From assembly GCA_012719855.1 (NCBI GenBank), contig JAAXZN010000003.1:248001-312000 (forward strand): a stretch of DNA of 64,000 bases. Direction: 5' to 3'. Position 1 is the stretch's first letter. The number at the start of each line of letters is the position of its first letter. A program made the translations under genes and the position numbers. The DNA is from Serratia liquefaciens. GTDB lineage: Bacteria > Pseudomonadota > Gammaproteobacteria > Enterobacterales > Enterobacteriaceae. Positions 34,913-43,983 of the stretch are shown piece after piece. The notes below the pieces were generated by a model that searched no databases, had not been told where the DNA came from, and saw nothing but the letters and a program-made list of their open reading frames with translations.

Positions 34913-35416
34913 GTGGAAATGTATATCGGTGAAGGGTTTGAGGGTAATGGCGTTAACGCCTCGCACATCAATGTTTTGATCGGCCCGCGTCAGGGTGCGG
35001 TTGGTCAGGCGTTTTCATCCAGTCTGGCTTCCCCCAGCCAGGGACACTGCCCCTTTATGGTGGTAGTGAAACCCAATGTGCCGACCAAACCTATGACGCT
35101 GTATGTCAACAAGGCCGAAATCAGCGGTGAATTGCATGGCAACGCCACTTGGGGTGCCTCCCAGGCGGCCATCGCCAAAGCGGTGGCGGAAGCCCTGCTG
35201 GAGGGAGTCCTGCCGCCAGAAGCCGAAGACCAGTGGTGCATCGTGACCGCCAACTGGGTGAATCCGGCCTGTGATGATCTGGACGAGGTGTATCGGAATA
35301 ACTACCGCGCCTGCAGCCAGGCGATCCATGCAGCGATGAATCAGTTGCCCAACCGTAGCCAGCTCGCCCAGGCTCTGCCGCAGCTGACTAATCCTTTTTA
35401 TACCCCGCGTGCCTGA
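34913..35416 (+). CDS. Formaldehyde-activating-enzyme (Fae)-like protein
   Basis: The GTG at 34913 is spaced 7 nt from AGGAG at 34901-34905. The 167-residue product has the Fae pattern: IGEGFEGNGVNASHINVLIG (the His aligns with the proposed catalytic His of Fae), GPRQGAVGQAFSSSL, FMVVVKPNVPTKPMTLYVNK, SQAAIAKAVAEALLEGVLPP and VNPACDDLDEVYRNNYRA. True Fae condenses formaldehyde with tetrahydromethanopterin in methylotrophs, a cofactor not expected in enterobacteria, so this homologue likely acts on another aldehyde or cofactor. It lies 30 bp after ygcS and 10 bp before the aldo/keto reductase. Family call good; function open. Confidence 0.78.
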   Translation: MEMYIGEGFEGNGVNASHINVLIGPRQGAVGQAFSSSLASPSQGHCPFMVVVKPNVPTKPMTLYVNKAEISGELHGNATWGASQAAIAKAVAEALLEGVLPPEAEDQWCIVTANWVNPACDDLDEVYRNNYRACSQAIHAAMNQLPNRSQLAQALPQLTNPFYTPRA

Positions 35417-35426
35417 GGAGAACGCC

Positions 35427-36470
35427 ATGGATTACATCAATCTTGGTCAGTGCGGACTGAAAGTTTCCCGCTTGTGCCTCGGCACCATGAACATGGGCAG
35501 CAAACAGTGGAAACCCTGGATTTTTGACGAACAGCAAAGCGAGCCGCTGATACGCCACGCGCTCGAGTGCGGGATCAACTTCATTGACCTGGCGGATTTT
35601 TACTCCAGCGGCGCAGGCGAGGAAGTGGTTGGCCGCATCATTGCGCGCGTGGCCCAGCGCGACGAGCTGGTGTTGACCACCAAAGTCGGCTACCCGCTGG
35701 GTGGCGGCAGCAATAATCAGGGGCATTCACGCAAGCACATCATGACCAGTATTGACGCCAGCCTGCGTCGCCTGGGCACCGATTATGTCGATATTTACAT
35801 GCTGCACTACTTTGACGTGAACACCCCCGTCGAAGAAACCTGGTCGGCGATGAACGATATCGTCCGAGCAGGCAAGGCGCGGTATGTCGGTGTCTCGACC
35901 ATGTATGCCTGGCAATTGGCGAAAATCCTGTGGATGTGCGAGCGGCAGGGGTTCGTCAAGCCCATCAACATGCAATTGCAGCTCAACTGCGCCTACCGCG
36001 AAGAAGAGCGCGAGATGATCCCCTTGTGCCGCGATCAAGGTTTGGGCATTTCGGTGTTCAGCCCCCTGGCTCGGGGGTTATTAAGCTGCGATTTCAACTC
36101 GGTGCGAAACCAAACGGATTTCTTCACTCAGGAGATGTATGCCGATACGGCTTCGCGCAACGTCGCACACTCGGTCAGCCAGGTGGCGACGCTGCGCGGT
36201 CTCCCGCCGGCGCAAATTGCTCAGGCCTGGGTGCTCGGTCACCGGGGAGTGGACTGCATGCTGGTCGGCGCCGACACGGTGCAACAGATAGACAGCGCCG
36301 TCAGTGCCTTATCGACTCCGCTCAGTGACGACGAACGCTATGAGCTGGAACGCCACTACACCCCCTGCGATGTGATTAACGATTACACCGCAGGCAAACG
36401 CATTGCGCGTGAGAGCCGCCCAACTCGCGGTTTTACCCTGGACAATACCGACACAAGGAACATTGCATGA
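35427..36470 (+). CDS. Aldo/keto reductase
   Basis: The ATG at 35427 follows GAGGAG. The 347-residue TIM-barrel NADPH reductase shows the family residues: Asp and Tyr in FIDLADFYSSGAGEEVVG, Lys in VLTTKVGYPLGGG, His in YMLHYFDVNTPVEE, then GKARYVGVSTMYAWQL and the cofactor end with SVFSPLARGLLSCDF and QAWVLGHRGVDCMLVGADTV. It resembles the YghZ/YajO-type reductases. It overlaps the aldehyde dehydrogenase by ATGA, a sign of translational coupling, so the two probably work on the same aldehyde/alcohol pair. Confidence 0.88.
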   Translation: MDYINLGQCGLKVSRLCLGTMNMGSKQWKPWIFDEQQSEPLIRHALECGINFIDLADFYSSGAGEEVVGRIIARVAQRDELVLTTKVGYPLGGGSNNQGHSRKHIMTSIDASLRRLGTDYVDIYMLHYFDVNTPVEETWSAMNDIVRAGKARYVGVSTMYAWQLAKILWMCERQGFVKPINMQLQLNCAYREEEREMIPLCRDQGLGISVFSPLARGLLSCDFNSVRNQTDFFTQEMYADTASRNVAHSVSQVATLRGLPPAQIAQAWVLGHRGVDCMLVGADTVQQIDSAVSALSTPLSDDERYELERHYTPCDVINDYTAGKRIARESRPTRGFTLDNTDTRNIA

Positions 36471-37918
36471 CCTCCTATTCTTCCCTGCTACGCAACGGCT
36501 GGTATTGCGACGGCCAATGGCGCAGCGCACCTCGGCACTATCCCGTAAACAACCCCGCCACCGGCGAGAAACTGGCGGAAGTCGCCCTTGCCGGCGCCGC
36601 AGAAACCGAAGCGGCAATTGCGGCAGCCTCGGCCGCACTGCCTGCCTGGCGCGCCTTGCCGGCAAAGGCACGCTCACAGATCCTGCAACGCTGGTTTCAA
36701 CTGATCGTGGCGCATCAGGCCCCGTTGGCGGAGCTGATGGTGGCAGAACAAGGCAAGGTATTGAGCGAAGCCCAGGGGGAAGTGCTTTATGCCGCCAGCT
36801 TTATTGAATGGTTTGCCGAGCAGGCCAAGCGCGCCTACGGTCACACCATTCCTTCCACCAAAGCCGGCAACCAAATCCTGACCTTTAAACAGCCGGTTGG
36901 CGTCATTGCCGCGATCACGCCGTGGAATTTCCCCTTGGCCATGCTGACGCGCAAGCTCGGCCCCGCGCTGGCAGCCGGGTGTACCGCCGTGATCAAACCG
37001 GCCAATGAGACCCCACTTTCCGCCTTTGCGCTGATCGTGCTGGCGGAACAGGCCGGCGTTCCCCCCGGGGTGATTAACGCCGTCTCCGGCGATACCCCGG
37101 CGATTGGTACGTCACTGATGGCAAGTTCACAGGTGCGCAAGGTCTCCTTTACCGGTTCGACACCGGTGGGAAAACTGCTGATGCGTCAGGCGGCGGATAC
37201 GGTGAAAAAACTGTCGCTGGAACTGGGAGGGAACGCCCCCTTTATCGTGTTTGACGATGCGGACCTGAATGCGGCGGTGGCGGGCGCGATGGCGGCCAAA
37301 TTCCGCAACAGTGGTCAAACCTGCGTGTGCGTGAATCGCTTCTATATTCAGGACGGCGTTTACGATCGTTTTATCCAGTTATTGGCCGAGGCCACCCGGG
37401 CGTTGAAAGTGGCTCCCGGCATGACGCCCGGAGCCCAGCAAGGGCCGTTAATCCATCTGAAAGCGGTAGAAAAAGTGGAGGCTCACCTTCAGGATGCATT
37501 AAGTCAGGGTGCACGACTGATGTGCGGGGGCGAGCGCCACCCGCTCGGGGGAACCTTCTTCCAACCCACGGTATTGGCCGACGCCAACGAACAGATGCGG
37601 TTGGCGCATGAAGAAACTTTCGGGCCGCTGGCAGCCTGCTTCCGTTTCCATACCGAAGAAGAAGTGATCCGCAGGGCTAACGACACGCCTTTCGGATTGG
37701 CCGCCTATCTCTACACTCGCGACCTGGCGCGTGCGTTCCGTGTCTCGCGCCAGCTGGAAAGCGGTATGGTGGGCATCAATGAAGGCATTATCTCGACCGA
37801 GGTGGCGCCCTTTGGCGGCGTCAAAGAGTCTGGCCTGGGCCGTGAGGGCGCGGATGTGGGACTCGAGGAATATCTCGAAACCCAGTATGTCAATTTGGGG
37901 CAACTGGGCGGCGAATAA
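36467..37918 (+). CDS. NAD(P)-dependent aldehyde dehydrogenase (succinate-semialdehyde type)
   Basis: The 483-residue enzyme has the complete ALDH active site: PWNFPLAMLTRKLGPALAAG (Asn), SFTGSTPVG, general base Glu252 in LELGGNAPF and nucleophile Cys252+34 = Cys286 in NSGQTCVCVNRFY, then EETFGPLA and PFGGVKESGLGREG. It is of the GabD/succinate-semialdehyde dehydrogenase subfamily by length and motifs, but the substrate is probably an aldehyde from the ygc pathway. Its last 29 bp overlap the convergent MarR-GNAT gene. It is the last gene of the ygcS operon. Confidence 0.9.
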   Translation: MTSYSSLLRNGWYCDGQWRSAPRHYPVNNPATGEKLAEVALAGAAETEAAIAAASAALPAWRALPAKARSQILQRWFQLIVAHQAPLAELMVAEQGKVLSEAQGEVLYAASFIEWFAEQAKRAYGHTIPSTKAGNQILTFKQPVGVIAAITPWNFPLAMLTRKLGPALAAGCTAVIKPANETPLSAFALIVLAEQAGVPPGVINAVSGDTPAIGTSLMASSQVRKVSFTGSTPVGKLLMRQAADTVKKLSLELGGNAPFIVFDDADLNAAVAGAMAAKFRNSGQTCVCVNRFYIQDGVYDRFIQLLAEATRALKVAPGMTPGAQQGPLIHLKAVEKVEAHLQDALSQGARLMCGGERHPLGGTFFQPTVLADANEQMRLAHEETFGPLAACFRFHTEEEVIRRANDTPFGLAAYLYTRDLARAFRVSRQLESGMVGINEGIISTEVAPFGGVKESGLGREGADVGLEEYLETQYVNLGQLGGE

Positions 37919-38855
37919 ATAGCTGTTCGGTCATCAATTGCCCCCACTGCGTGCCCGGCTGCTCTTCTGCAAGCACGAAACCGACGCTTTCATAAAGATG
38001 CCGGGCCGCATCCAGCCCTTTGAAGGTCCACAGATGGATTTCGTCAAAGGCATTTTCATCGCAAAAACTGACTGCCCGATTCAGCAACTGGCGGCCAATG
38101 CCGCCGCCACGTAAGCTGTCATCGATGATAAATGCGCGCAAGTGAGCGCGGTTGCCCCCCAAGGTTTCGCCATCAATCGAAACCGAGCCGACAATGCGAT
38201 CGCCCTTCAGGGCGGACCAGGTCTGGTTTAATGGATTCGACAAACGCCCGGCCAGATCGGCCAATGCTGAGCCCACCGCAGCTTCAAAGAAGGCGCCGAA
38301 CCCCACGGTGCGGGAATAGTATTGCATGTGCATTTCCAGCGTTCTGGCGGTGAAGCCCGGCAGATAACCGCTGACAATCTCGATGGGCGCTGCAGAAACC
38401 GGCGTTTCCCCCAAGCGATGTGCTCGCAACGCTGTGGCATAGCTATGCAGCCCATCGGCGATGCCGACGCTGGCGTCGGCCGGCAACTGCGCCAGAGCGG
38501 TAAGCACCTGACGATCGGCAAAACGATTGATGCCCGCCAGGGTTTCTCGCCCTTGCGCCGTCAGCCGCAGGATCTTCTCTCTGGCATCTCGCGGGCTGGC
38601 CTGCGTTGCCAGCTCCCCGGCTTTGATCAGCTTGTTCAGCATGCGGCTGACGCTGGATTTCTCCAGGTTCAGCACGCTGCAAAGCTCGGCGGCGGTATCA
38701 ACGTGCCGATCGCCTATTTCAATCAACGCATGCACCGCCGATGGCGGCAGGTCGGTGCCTGCCAGGGTATTGCCCATAAATCCCAGCTCACGCACCAAAT
38801 GGCGCGACGCATCCCTGATCGGGTGTAAATACGGACTTGGTTGGAGGATTGACAT
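37890..38855 (-). CDS. MarR-type regulator fused to a GNAT acetyltransferase domain
   Basis: I take the ATG at 38855. The alternative at 38891 would put the start inside a 14 bp palindrome. The protein of about 321 residues has a MarR winged helix (AVHALIEIGDRHVDTAAELC, LNLEKSSVSRMLNKLIKAGE, RDAREKILRLTAQG; about 35-130) and a C-terminal GNAT domain (FIIDDSLRGGGIGRQLLNRA, the acetyl-CoA loop; LDAARHLYESVGFVLAEE). Such fusions are one-component regulators, possibly acetylating a substrate or sensing acetyl-CoA. The palindrome just upstream suggests autoregulation. The 3' end overlaps the aldehyde dehydrogenase gene. Confidence 0.85.
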   Translation of the reverse strand: MSILQPSPYLHPIRDASRHLVRELGFMGNTLAGTDLPPSAVHALIEIGDRHVDTAAELCSVLNLEKSSVSRMLNKLIKAGELATQASPRDAREKILRLTAQGRETLAGINRFADRQVLTALAQLPADASVGIADGLHSYATALRAHRLGETPVSAAPIEIVSGYLPGFTARTLEMHMQYYSRTVGFGAFFEAAVGSALADLAGRLSNPLNQTWSALKGDRIVGSVSIDGETLGGNRAHLRAFIIDDSLRGGGIGRQLLNRAVSFCDENAFDEIHLWTFKGLDAARHLYESVGFVLAEEQPGTQWGQLMTEQLFIRRPVAPN

Positions 38856-38863
38856 GATCGCGG

Positions 38864-38898
38864 CTCTGATATGGTTGTATTGTGCAACCATATCAGAG
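38864..38898 (-). promoter_or_regulatory. 14 bp perfect inverted repeat upstream of the MarR-GNAT gene
   Basis: CTCTGATATGGTTG (38864-38877) and CAACCATATCAGAG (38885-38898) are perfect complements with a 7 nt spacer. The repeat ends 9 bp before the ATG at 38855. Its size and position fit an autoregulatory operator for a dimeric MarR protein. Confidence 0.75.
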
Positions 38899-38966
38899 TT
38901 ATTCAGCAGTGCAAAGGGGCACGGATCCTAGAGGACAGCTGCCCGTCATCAGGCTTGCTCAGGTTT

Positions 38967-39653
38967 TTAGGCAGCACCCTCGCCCTTTTTTAACTCTTTC
39001 AGGTATTTGTAAACCGTGGCGCGGCCGAGGGATAACACGTTGGCGATATAATCAGCGGCGCTTTTGGCTTTGAACGCACCTTCGTTATACAGGTCAATCA
39101 CCAACTGCTTTTTCTGTTCGCGACTCAATGAACCCAATGAGGCATTTTGCCGGCGGATCCACTCGTGCAGGAAGGTGTTGATCTTCTCCTGCCAGTCATC
39201 TTTGAATAACTGCTGTGGCTGAGGCTGCAAACGGGTGACCGACAGGAACATATCCAACGCATTTCTGGCGTCTTCAAATGTCGCGGTGCTCAAATTAATG
39301 CACAGCAGGTAGCGGGGAACGCCCTGTTCGTCTTTTGCGGCAATGCTCACCGATCGCATTTTCTTGCCGTCCCAGTTGAGCTTTTCATAAGGGCCGGTCA
39401 CCTGGCCTTCGCTGTCGATGTCAAAATCCTCCAAACCGGCATCGTCACCCGGTTTGCGTTTCGACAGATTATTGGCGAGGTAGGCCACCTTATTGGTAGA
39501 GAGATCGTGTATCACCACTTCCACATTGGGAAAAAACAGCGCTGCAATGCCGTCGGCGACCGACTGCAGTAATTCTAATTGGGACGTGGTTTTCAGCACT
39601 TTGCTATTACTCCATAGCGATAAGGCATGATGATATTGGCCAGTTTTCATCAT
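38967..39653 (-). CDS. YheO/DauR-like PAS-HTH transcriptional regulator
   Basis: The 228-residue protein has an N-terminal YheO-type PAS domain (LLQSVADGIAALFFPNVEVV, IHDLSTNKVAYLANNLSKRK, DEQGVPRYLLCINLSTATFE) and a C-terminal HTH_22 domain (QKKQLVIDLYNEGAFKAKSA, ADYIANVLSLGRATVYKYLK). DauR-type members regulate D-arginine or amino-acid catabolism, but no such genes adjoin here. It is followed by a 245 bp gap in which I see no gene. The effector and targets are unknown. Confidence 0.85.
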   Translation of the reverse strand: MMKTGQYHHALSLWSNSKVLKTTSQLELLQSVADGIAALFFPNVEVVIHDLSTNKVAYLANNLSKRKPGDDAGLEDFDIDSEGQVTGPYEKLNWDGKKMRSVSIAAKDEQGVPRYLLCINLSTATFEDARNALDMFLSVTRLQPQPQQLFKDDWQEKINTFLHEWIRRQNASLGSLSREQKKQLVIDLYNEGAFKAKSAADYIANVLSLGRATVYKYLKELKKGEGAA

Positions 39654-39898
39654 TGGGTCAGCCGCTTAGCATACCTCAGTTGCCCCGCAATGCCGAGCGG
39701 GGGAACGGCTTACCACCCTCCCGCACCGGACCTACTGTTTTAGCAATCAACGGTCAGGGCGGTGTTAGTTGTTCATGGATCACTACATCAACCCATTAAT
39801 GCCACTTTATGGAATTATAAAATCCAGATGGTTTCATTATCTGCCATCACCTGTACTGGTATATTTACTCCCATACTTCTATTTCGGAGATTAAATTT

Positions 39899-40894
39899 AT
39901 GAATACGATGATGACTGCGCTGGTGCTGGAAAATTTTGCCGACGAGCAATTTAGCCAAGTTCAATACCCTGTACCAACAGCTGGAGCGGGCCAAGTGCTG
40001 GTACGGATACACGCGAGTGGCGTTAACCCTATTGATTATAAAATTCGCCTCGGCGAAGCGCCCTACGCAATGCCAGAGCTACTGGCGGTGCTGGGGACTG
40101 ATATGGCGGGGGTTATCGTTGCCGTTGGTGATGGCGTCGAACGATTCAATGTCGGTGATGAAGTTTATGGCCTGACCGGTGGCGTTCGTGGACTTCAGGG
40201 TTCTCTTGCGCAATATGCTGCGGTTGATGTCGACTTACTGGCACTGAAACCCCGTAATTTATCCATGCGTGAAGCCGCTGCCATTCCGTTGACCTTATTA
40301 ACGGCCTGGGAAGGCCTGGTCGATAATGCGAAGGTAAAACCGGGGCAGAATGTGCTGGTCCAGGGCGGCGCCGGTGGCGTTGGTCACATGGTTGTGCAAC
40401 TGGCAAAGGCCATGGGTGCCAATGTCTGGGCCACAGGCTCAACGGCTAAGCAATCACTGATCGCTCAGTTAGGTGCAACACCACTGGATTACACCGCGCT
40501 ATCTGCGCAAGAGATCGTGAACAACTGCACCTCAGGCCAGGGCTTTGACATTGTTTATGACACTGTGGGAGGCCAGGTTCTGCAAGATTCGCTGGGCATG
40601 ACCCGACATTACGGACATATCACCAGTTGTGCCGCGTTCGGTGAGCATAATCTGGCGGTATCTTCGTTACGTTGTGCCACGCTGTCTGGCGTGTTTGTCC
40701 TGATGCCCATGCTATCTGGAGAAGCTCGTGCTCATCATGGTGAAATACTGGAAGCCGCTACCCGCCTGATTGAAGAGGGTAAAATTCATCCGGTTGTCGA
40801 CATCCGTCATTTCAATCTCGATCAGGCTCTCGACGCGCACCACGCAGTGCAGGACGGTTCGGCATCTATCAAGGTAGTTATTGATATTGAATAA
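39899..40894 (+). CDS. Zinc-independent MDR-family NADPH:quinone oxidoreductase
   Basis: The 331-residue protein is a medium-chain dehydrogenase/reductase without the zinc ligands: GVNPIDYKIRLGEAPYAMPE, LAVLGTDMAGVIVAVGDGVE, FNVGDEVYGLTGG, the Rossmann motif NVLVQGGAGGVGHMVVQLAK, and DIVYDTVGGQVLQDSLG. Quinone-reductase-like members (QOR/Zta-type) reduce quinones or enones with NADPH in the cytoplasm. The convergent LysR gene 188 bp downstream may be its regulator but is oriented tail to tail, so this is weak. Confidence 0.87.
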   Translation: MNTMMTALVLENFADEQFSQVQYPVPTAGAGQVLVRIHASGVNPIDYKIRLGEAPYAMPELLAVLGTDMAGVIVAVGDGVERFNVGDEVYGLTGGVRGLQGSLAQYAAVDVDLLALKPRNLSMREAAAIPLTLLTAWEGLVDNAKVKPGQNVLVQGGAGGVGHMVVQLAKAMGANVWATGSTAKQSLIAQLGATPLDYTALSAQEIVNNCTSGQGFDIVYDTVGGQVLQDSLGMTRHYGHITSCAAFGEHNLAVSSLRCATLSGVFVLMPMLSGEARAHHGEILEAATRLIEEGKIHPVVDIRHFNLDQALDAHHAVQDGSASIKVVIDIE

Positions 40895-40953
40895 GCCGCT
40901 ATTGGGGTCGAACGAACCTGTAAATAATTCTGCGTAACTGCCCACTGGTTAAA

Positions 40954-40975
40954 GGTGATCGCTCTGGCGATCGCC
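40954..40975. terminator. Hairpin between convergent genes
   Basis: GGTGATCGC/GCGATCGCC (40954-40962 and 40967-40975, one G-T pair) with a 4 nt loop lies between the quinone-reductase stop and the LysR stop. There is no T-run on either side, so termination is uncertain. Confidence 0.4.
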
Positions 40976-41082
40976 AAACTCGATAATAAAACGGCTCATC
41001 CTCCGCCGTCAGTTCTGGATTGGCATACTCCATTTGTTTGACACATCCCTGATCGCCAGATAAATAGCTTTTCTGTATAAGG

Positions 41083-41982
41083 TCAGGTTTCAATATCCGC
41101 TAAAATATCAGCCAGATAATCAAATAACGTCCTAATTCGCAACGATGTTGGCCCACGCTGTGGCCGATAAAGATAGAGCCCCCAGCTTGCGAAAGCATTG
41201 TTTTCCAGGATCTGAATCAGGTGCCCACTTTTTAAATAAGGCAGTGCCAGAAATCCGGGCATATGTCCAAAACCGACGCCATCGAGCACGGCCTGAAACT
41301 CAGCTTCCAGATCATCGGTAATAAAACGTGGATTCGACGGCGTAAAACTTCGCGTGTTCTTGAAACTCCAAGGCCAGCAACGCCCGGTTTTATGATCAAT
41401 CAATGCTGTCAGCGGGAACAAGTCCAGCTCATCAACACGCTTGGGCATTCCTGTCTGATTAATCAATTCTGGTGTACCGACGGCAAAGAAATGGATTTTA
41501 GCCAGCTCACGTGCCACATAACGGTTATCAGGTAAAAAACCGAAGCGAATACCAATGTCTATCCGCTCATCAATCACATCACTGTGTGTATCTGTCAAAA
41601 TACAGTCCACAACAATATCCGGGTAACGCAGGGAAAATTGCGTTAATGCCGGAATAATAAACTTGCGGCCAAACACGGAAGATACCGTCAGCCGAATGGT
41701 TCCCCGCATCTCATCTGACTTTGGCTGCGGTTTTACCGTCAACAAGGTATCGACAGCGTTAACAGCCTGCCGGGCATATTGCGCGAGGCGCTCACCATCG
41801 GCCGTTATTTTCATCTGCCGGGTGCTTCGGTAAAACAAAATTTCACCACGCTGCTGTTCGAGTTCTTTCACCGCACGGGTCACTGCCTGAGGTGAAATGC
41901 CCAGAAGTATTGCAGCATCTTTGAAGTTTCTTGACTCTGCGACGGTACAAAAGATGCGCAACATTTCCAGTTTATTTTGCAT
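41083..41982 (-). CDS. LysR-family transcriptional regulator
   Basis: The 299-residue protein has a winged helix with RIFCTVAESRNFKDAAILLG and ISPQAVTRAVKELEQQRGEI, and a CrgA-like effector domain (GTIRLTVSSVFGRKFIIPAL, DIGIRFGFLPDNRYVARELA). CrgA/DsdC-like branch members often regulate aldehyde or quinone detoxification. Its 5' side opens on the 670 bp gap before glutamate dehydrogenase. The likely partner is the convergent quinone oxidoreductase; this is inference from proximity. Confidence 0.85.
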   Translation of the reverse strand: MQNKLEMLRIFCTVAESRNFKDAAILLGISPQAVTRAVKELEQQRGEILFYRSTRQMKITADGERLAQYARQAVNAVDTLLTVKPQPKSDEMRGTIRLTVSSVFGRKFIIPALTQFSLRYPDIVVDCILTDTHSDVIDERIDIGIRFGFLPDNRYVARELAKIHFFAVGTPELINQTGMPKRVDELDLFPLTALIDHKTGRCWPWSFKNTRSFTPSNPRFITDDLEAEFQAVLDGVGFGHMPGFLALPYLKSGHLIQILENNAFASWGLYLYRPQRGPTSLRIRTLFDYLADILADIET

Positions 41983-42652
41983 GGCAGACCTGAACCGTTG
42001 ATTGAGTTAATTCCATAATCAGGAATTCTGAGATGGAATCTTTTCCACATATTCTAACGTGAGGTGAAGAAATTCTGGAATACCCAAATTTGTGTGACGG
42101 ATACTTTCAGGCCCCCCTGCTGGGGGATACCGGCAAATCGATACCGGCCCTTTGTTAAGGGGAAGTTAAAAACTGTTCGCATCTGAAAATGGCTGTTCGA
42201 ACTGCGCGATAGCGCTCATTTAGCATGCGAAGCATGAGCTTGGAGGATGATTCATTTATTATCAGTCAGTTGTGATTATTTTTGTTCAAGAATAAAACGC
42301 TGACAACGCCGATTTAACATGAATTTAACTCCGGCGTCAGGAAACGGCATTGTCAACACGACACTTAAATAAAATGAAACTTTTTGATCACATTCAAGCT
42401 TCTGAAAAATAGATAAAAACGGGTTTTATGCATTTTTTATGCATAAAGCATGAGTACCCCCCGCGACAACCGTACAAAAGTAATTAACTATTCATTTTTG
42501 CGTCGCCAAACCGGCTTGAAACCGGCCTGTGGCCCGATGAGTGGGGGCTAACAAGCCGCGTTTTTAATGGTAAATTTAGCGTCGCAAAAGTGTTATGCAC
42601 TTAGTAATCCACGGTTAAACAAAATAAATACCTATATATAAAAAGGTTGGTT
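41983..42652. other. Large intergenic region upstream of glutamate dehydrogenase
   Basis: This is 670 bp. It contains a CCCCC/GGGGG hairpin around 42115-42126 and the direct repeat GATACCGG shortly after it. The perfect 12 bp palindrome TTTATGCATAAA is at 42436-42447, preceded by another TTTTATGCAT at 42424-42433. These may be promoter or operator elements for the dehydrogenase. No ORF with a ribosome site was noticed; a small RNA is possible but unsupported. Confidence 0.4.
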
Positions 42653-43927
42653 ATGGAAAAGCTATCCTACGCTTCAGAAAGCAGCACAACGGCCTGGGCC
42701 ACCTATCTGCAACAAATTGACCGCGTTGCACCTTATCTCGGTGAGCTGTCGCGTTGGGTTGATACCCTGCGTCACCCTAAGCGTGCGCTGATCGTTGATA
42801 TTCCTCTGCAAATGGACGACGGTTCAATCCGCCACTTCGAAGGTTTCCGCGTTCAGCACAACCTGTCGCGCGGCCCGGGTAAAGGCGGCATCCGTTACCA
42901 TCCAGATGTTGATCTCGATGAGGTTATGGCGTTGTCAGCCTGGATGACCATCAAATGTGCGGCAGTTAACCTGCCTTACGGTGGCGCCAAGGGGGGGATC
43001 CGCGTCGATCCTTTCAAACTGTCTGAAGGCGAGCTGGAAAGATTGACCCGCCGCTACACCAGCGAAATCGGCTTTATCATCGGGCCACAGAAAGACATTC
43101 CTGCACCGGACGTCGGCACCAACTCCAAAGTGATGGCCTGGATGATGGATACCTACTCCATGAACCACGGCACTACCATCACCGGCGTCGTCACCGGCAA
43201 GCCTATCCACCTGGGCGGCTCTCTGGGCCGTGAAAAAGCGACCGGCCGTGGCGTGTTCGTTACCGGTTGTGAAGTGGCCAAACGTTTGGGCGTGCAGCTC
43301 GAAGGTGCCAAAGTGGCAGTACAGGGCTTTGGTAACGTGGGCAGCGAAGCGGCTCGTCTGTTCGTCGGCATCGGCGCACGCGTAGTGGTGATCCAGGACC
43401 ACTCAGCTACCCTGTTCAATCCGGACGGCATCGACCTGAGCGCGCTGACCGAATGGCAAGCCAAGAACAAGCAGATCGCCGGCTTCCCTGGCGCCAAAGA
43501 AATCGAAAGCGAAGCTTTCTGGTCCGTAGACATGGATATCCTGATCCCAGCCGCCCTGGAAGGTCAGATCACCCGTCAACGTGCAGAAATCCTCAGCGCC
43601 AAGCTGGTACTGGAAGGGGCGAACGGCCCAACCTATCCAGATGCGGACGACGTTCTGCGTTCACGCAACATCACCGTAGTGCCTGACGTTATCTGTAACG
43701 CCGGCGGCGTGACCGTCAGTTACTTCGAGTGGGTGCAGGACATGGCCAGCTACTTCTGGAGCGAAAGCGAAATCAACGAGCGTATGGACAAGATCATGAC
43801 CGACGCTATGATTCACGTTTGGAACAAGTCCGAAGAGAAAGAATGCAGCCTGCGCACCGCGGCTTATATCGTCGCCTGTGAGCGTATCCTGACCGCACGT
43901 AAAGAGCGTGGCATTTACCCAGGTTAA
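42653..43927 (+). CDS. Glu/Leu/Phe/Val-type glutamate dehydrogenase
   Basis: The ATG at 42653 has AGG at 42644-42646; an in-frame TTG six bases upstream is less likely. The 424-residue protein has the Glu/Leu/Phe/Val dehydrogenase pattern: [18 protein letters not shown], the catalytic Lys in [32 protein letters not shown] and the NAD(P) fold [17 protein letters not shown]. The length corresponds to the short form (like Bacillus RocG), not the 447-residue E. coli GdhA, suggesting a mainly catabolic NAD-type enzyme: glutamate to 2-oxoglutarate plus ammonia. It appears monocistronic with its own terminator and long upstream region. Confidence 0.9.
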   Translation: MEKLSYASESSTTAWATYLQQIDRVAPYLGELSRWVDTLRHPKRALIVDIPLQMDDGSIRHFEGFRVQHNLSRGPGKGGIRYHPDVDLDEVMALSAWMTIKCAAVNLPYGGAKGGIRVDPFKLSEGELERLTRRYTSEIGFIIGPQKDIPAPDVGTNSKVMAWMMDTYSMNHGTTITGVVTGKPIHLGGSLGREKATGRGVFVTGCEVAKRLGVQLEGAKVAVQGFGNVGSEAARLFVGIGARVVVIQDHSATLFNPDGIDLSALTEWQAKNKQIAGFPGAKEIESEAFWSVDMDILIPAALEGQITRQRAEILSAKLVLEGANGPTYPDADDVLRSRNITVVPDVICNAGGVTVSYFEWVQDMASYFWSESEINERMDKIMTDAMIHVWNKSEEKECSLRTAAYIVACERILTARKERGIYPG

Positions 43928-43938
43928 TGCGTTATCCC

Positions 43939-43963
43939 TCCCGGCTTGCTTTGCAGGCCGGGA
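43939..43963 (+). terminator. Terminator of glutamate dehydrogenase
   Basis: The stem TCCCGGC/GCCGGGA (43939-43945 and 43957-43963), with inner TGC/GCA pairing, is followed by TTATTTCC. It lies between convergent genes. Confidence 0.7.
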
Positions 43964-43983
43964 TTATTTCCAAACAGAGCCCC

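Noticed and set aside
40899..41093. Minus-strand frame of 64 codons after the LysR gene
   Set aside because: It begins at a TTG overlapping the LysR stop, has no clear ribosome site and crosses a hairpin; protein-like but unsupported.
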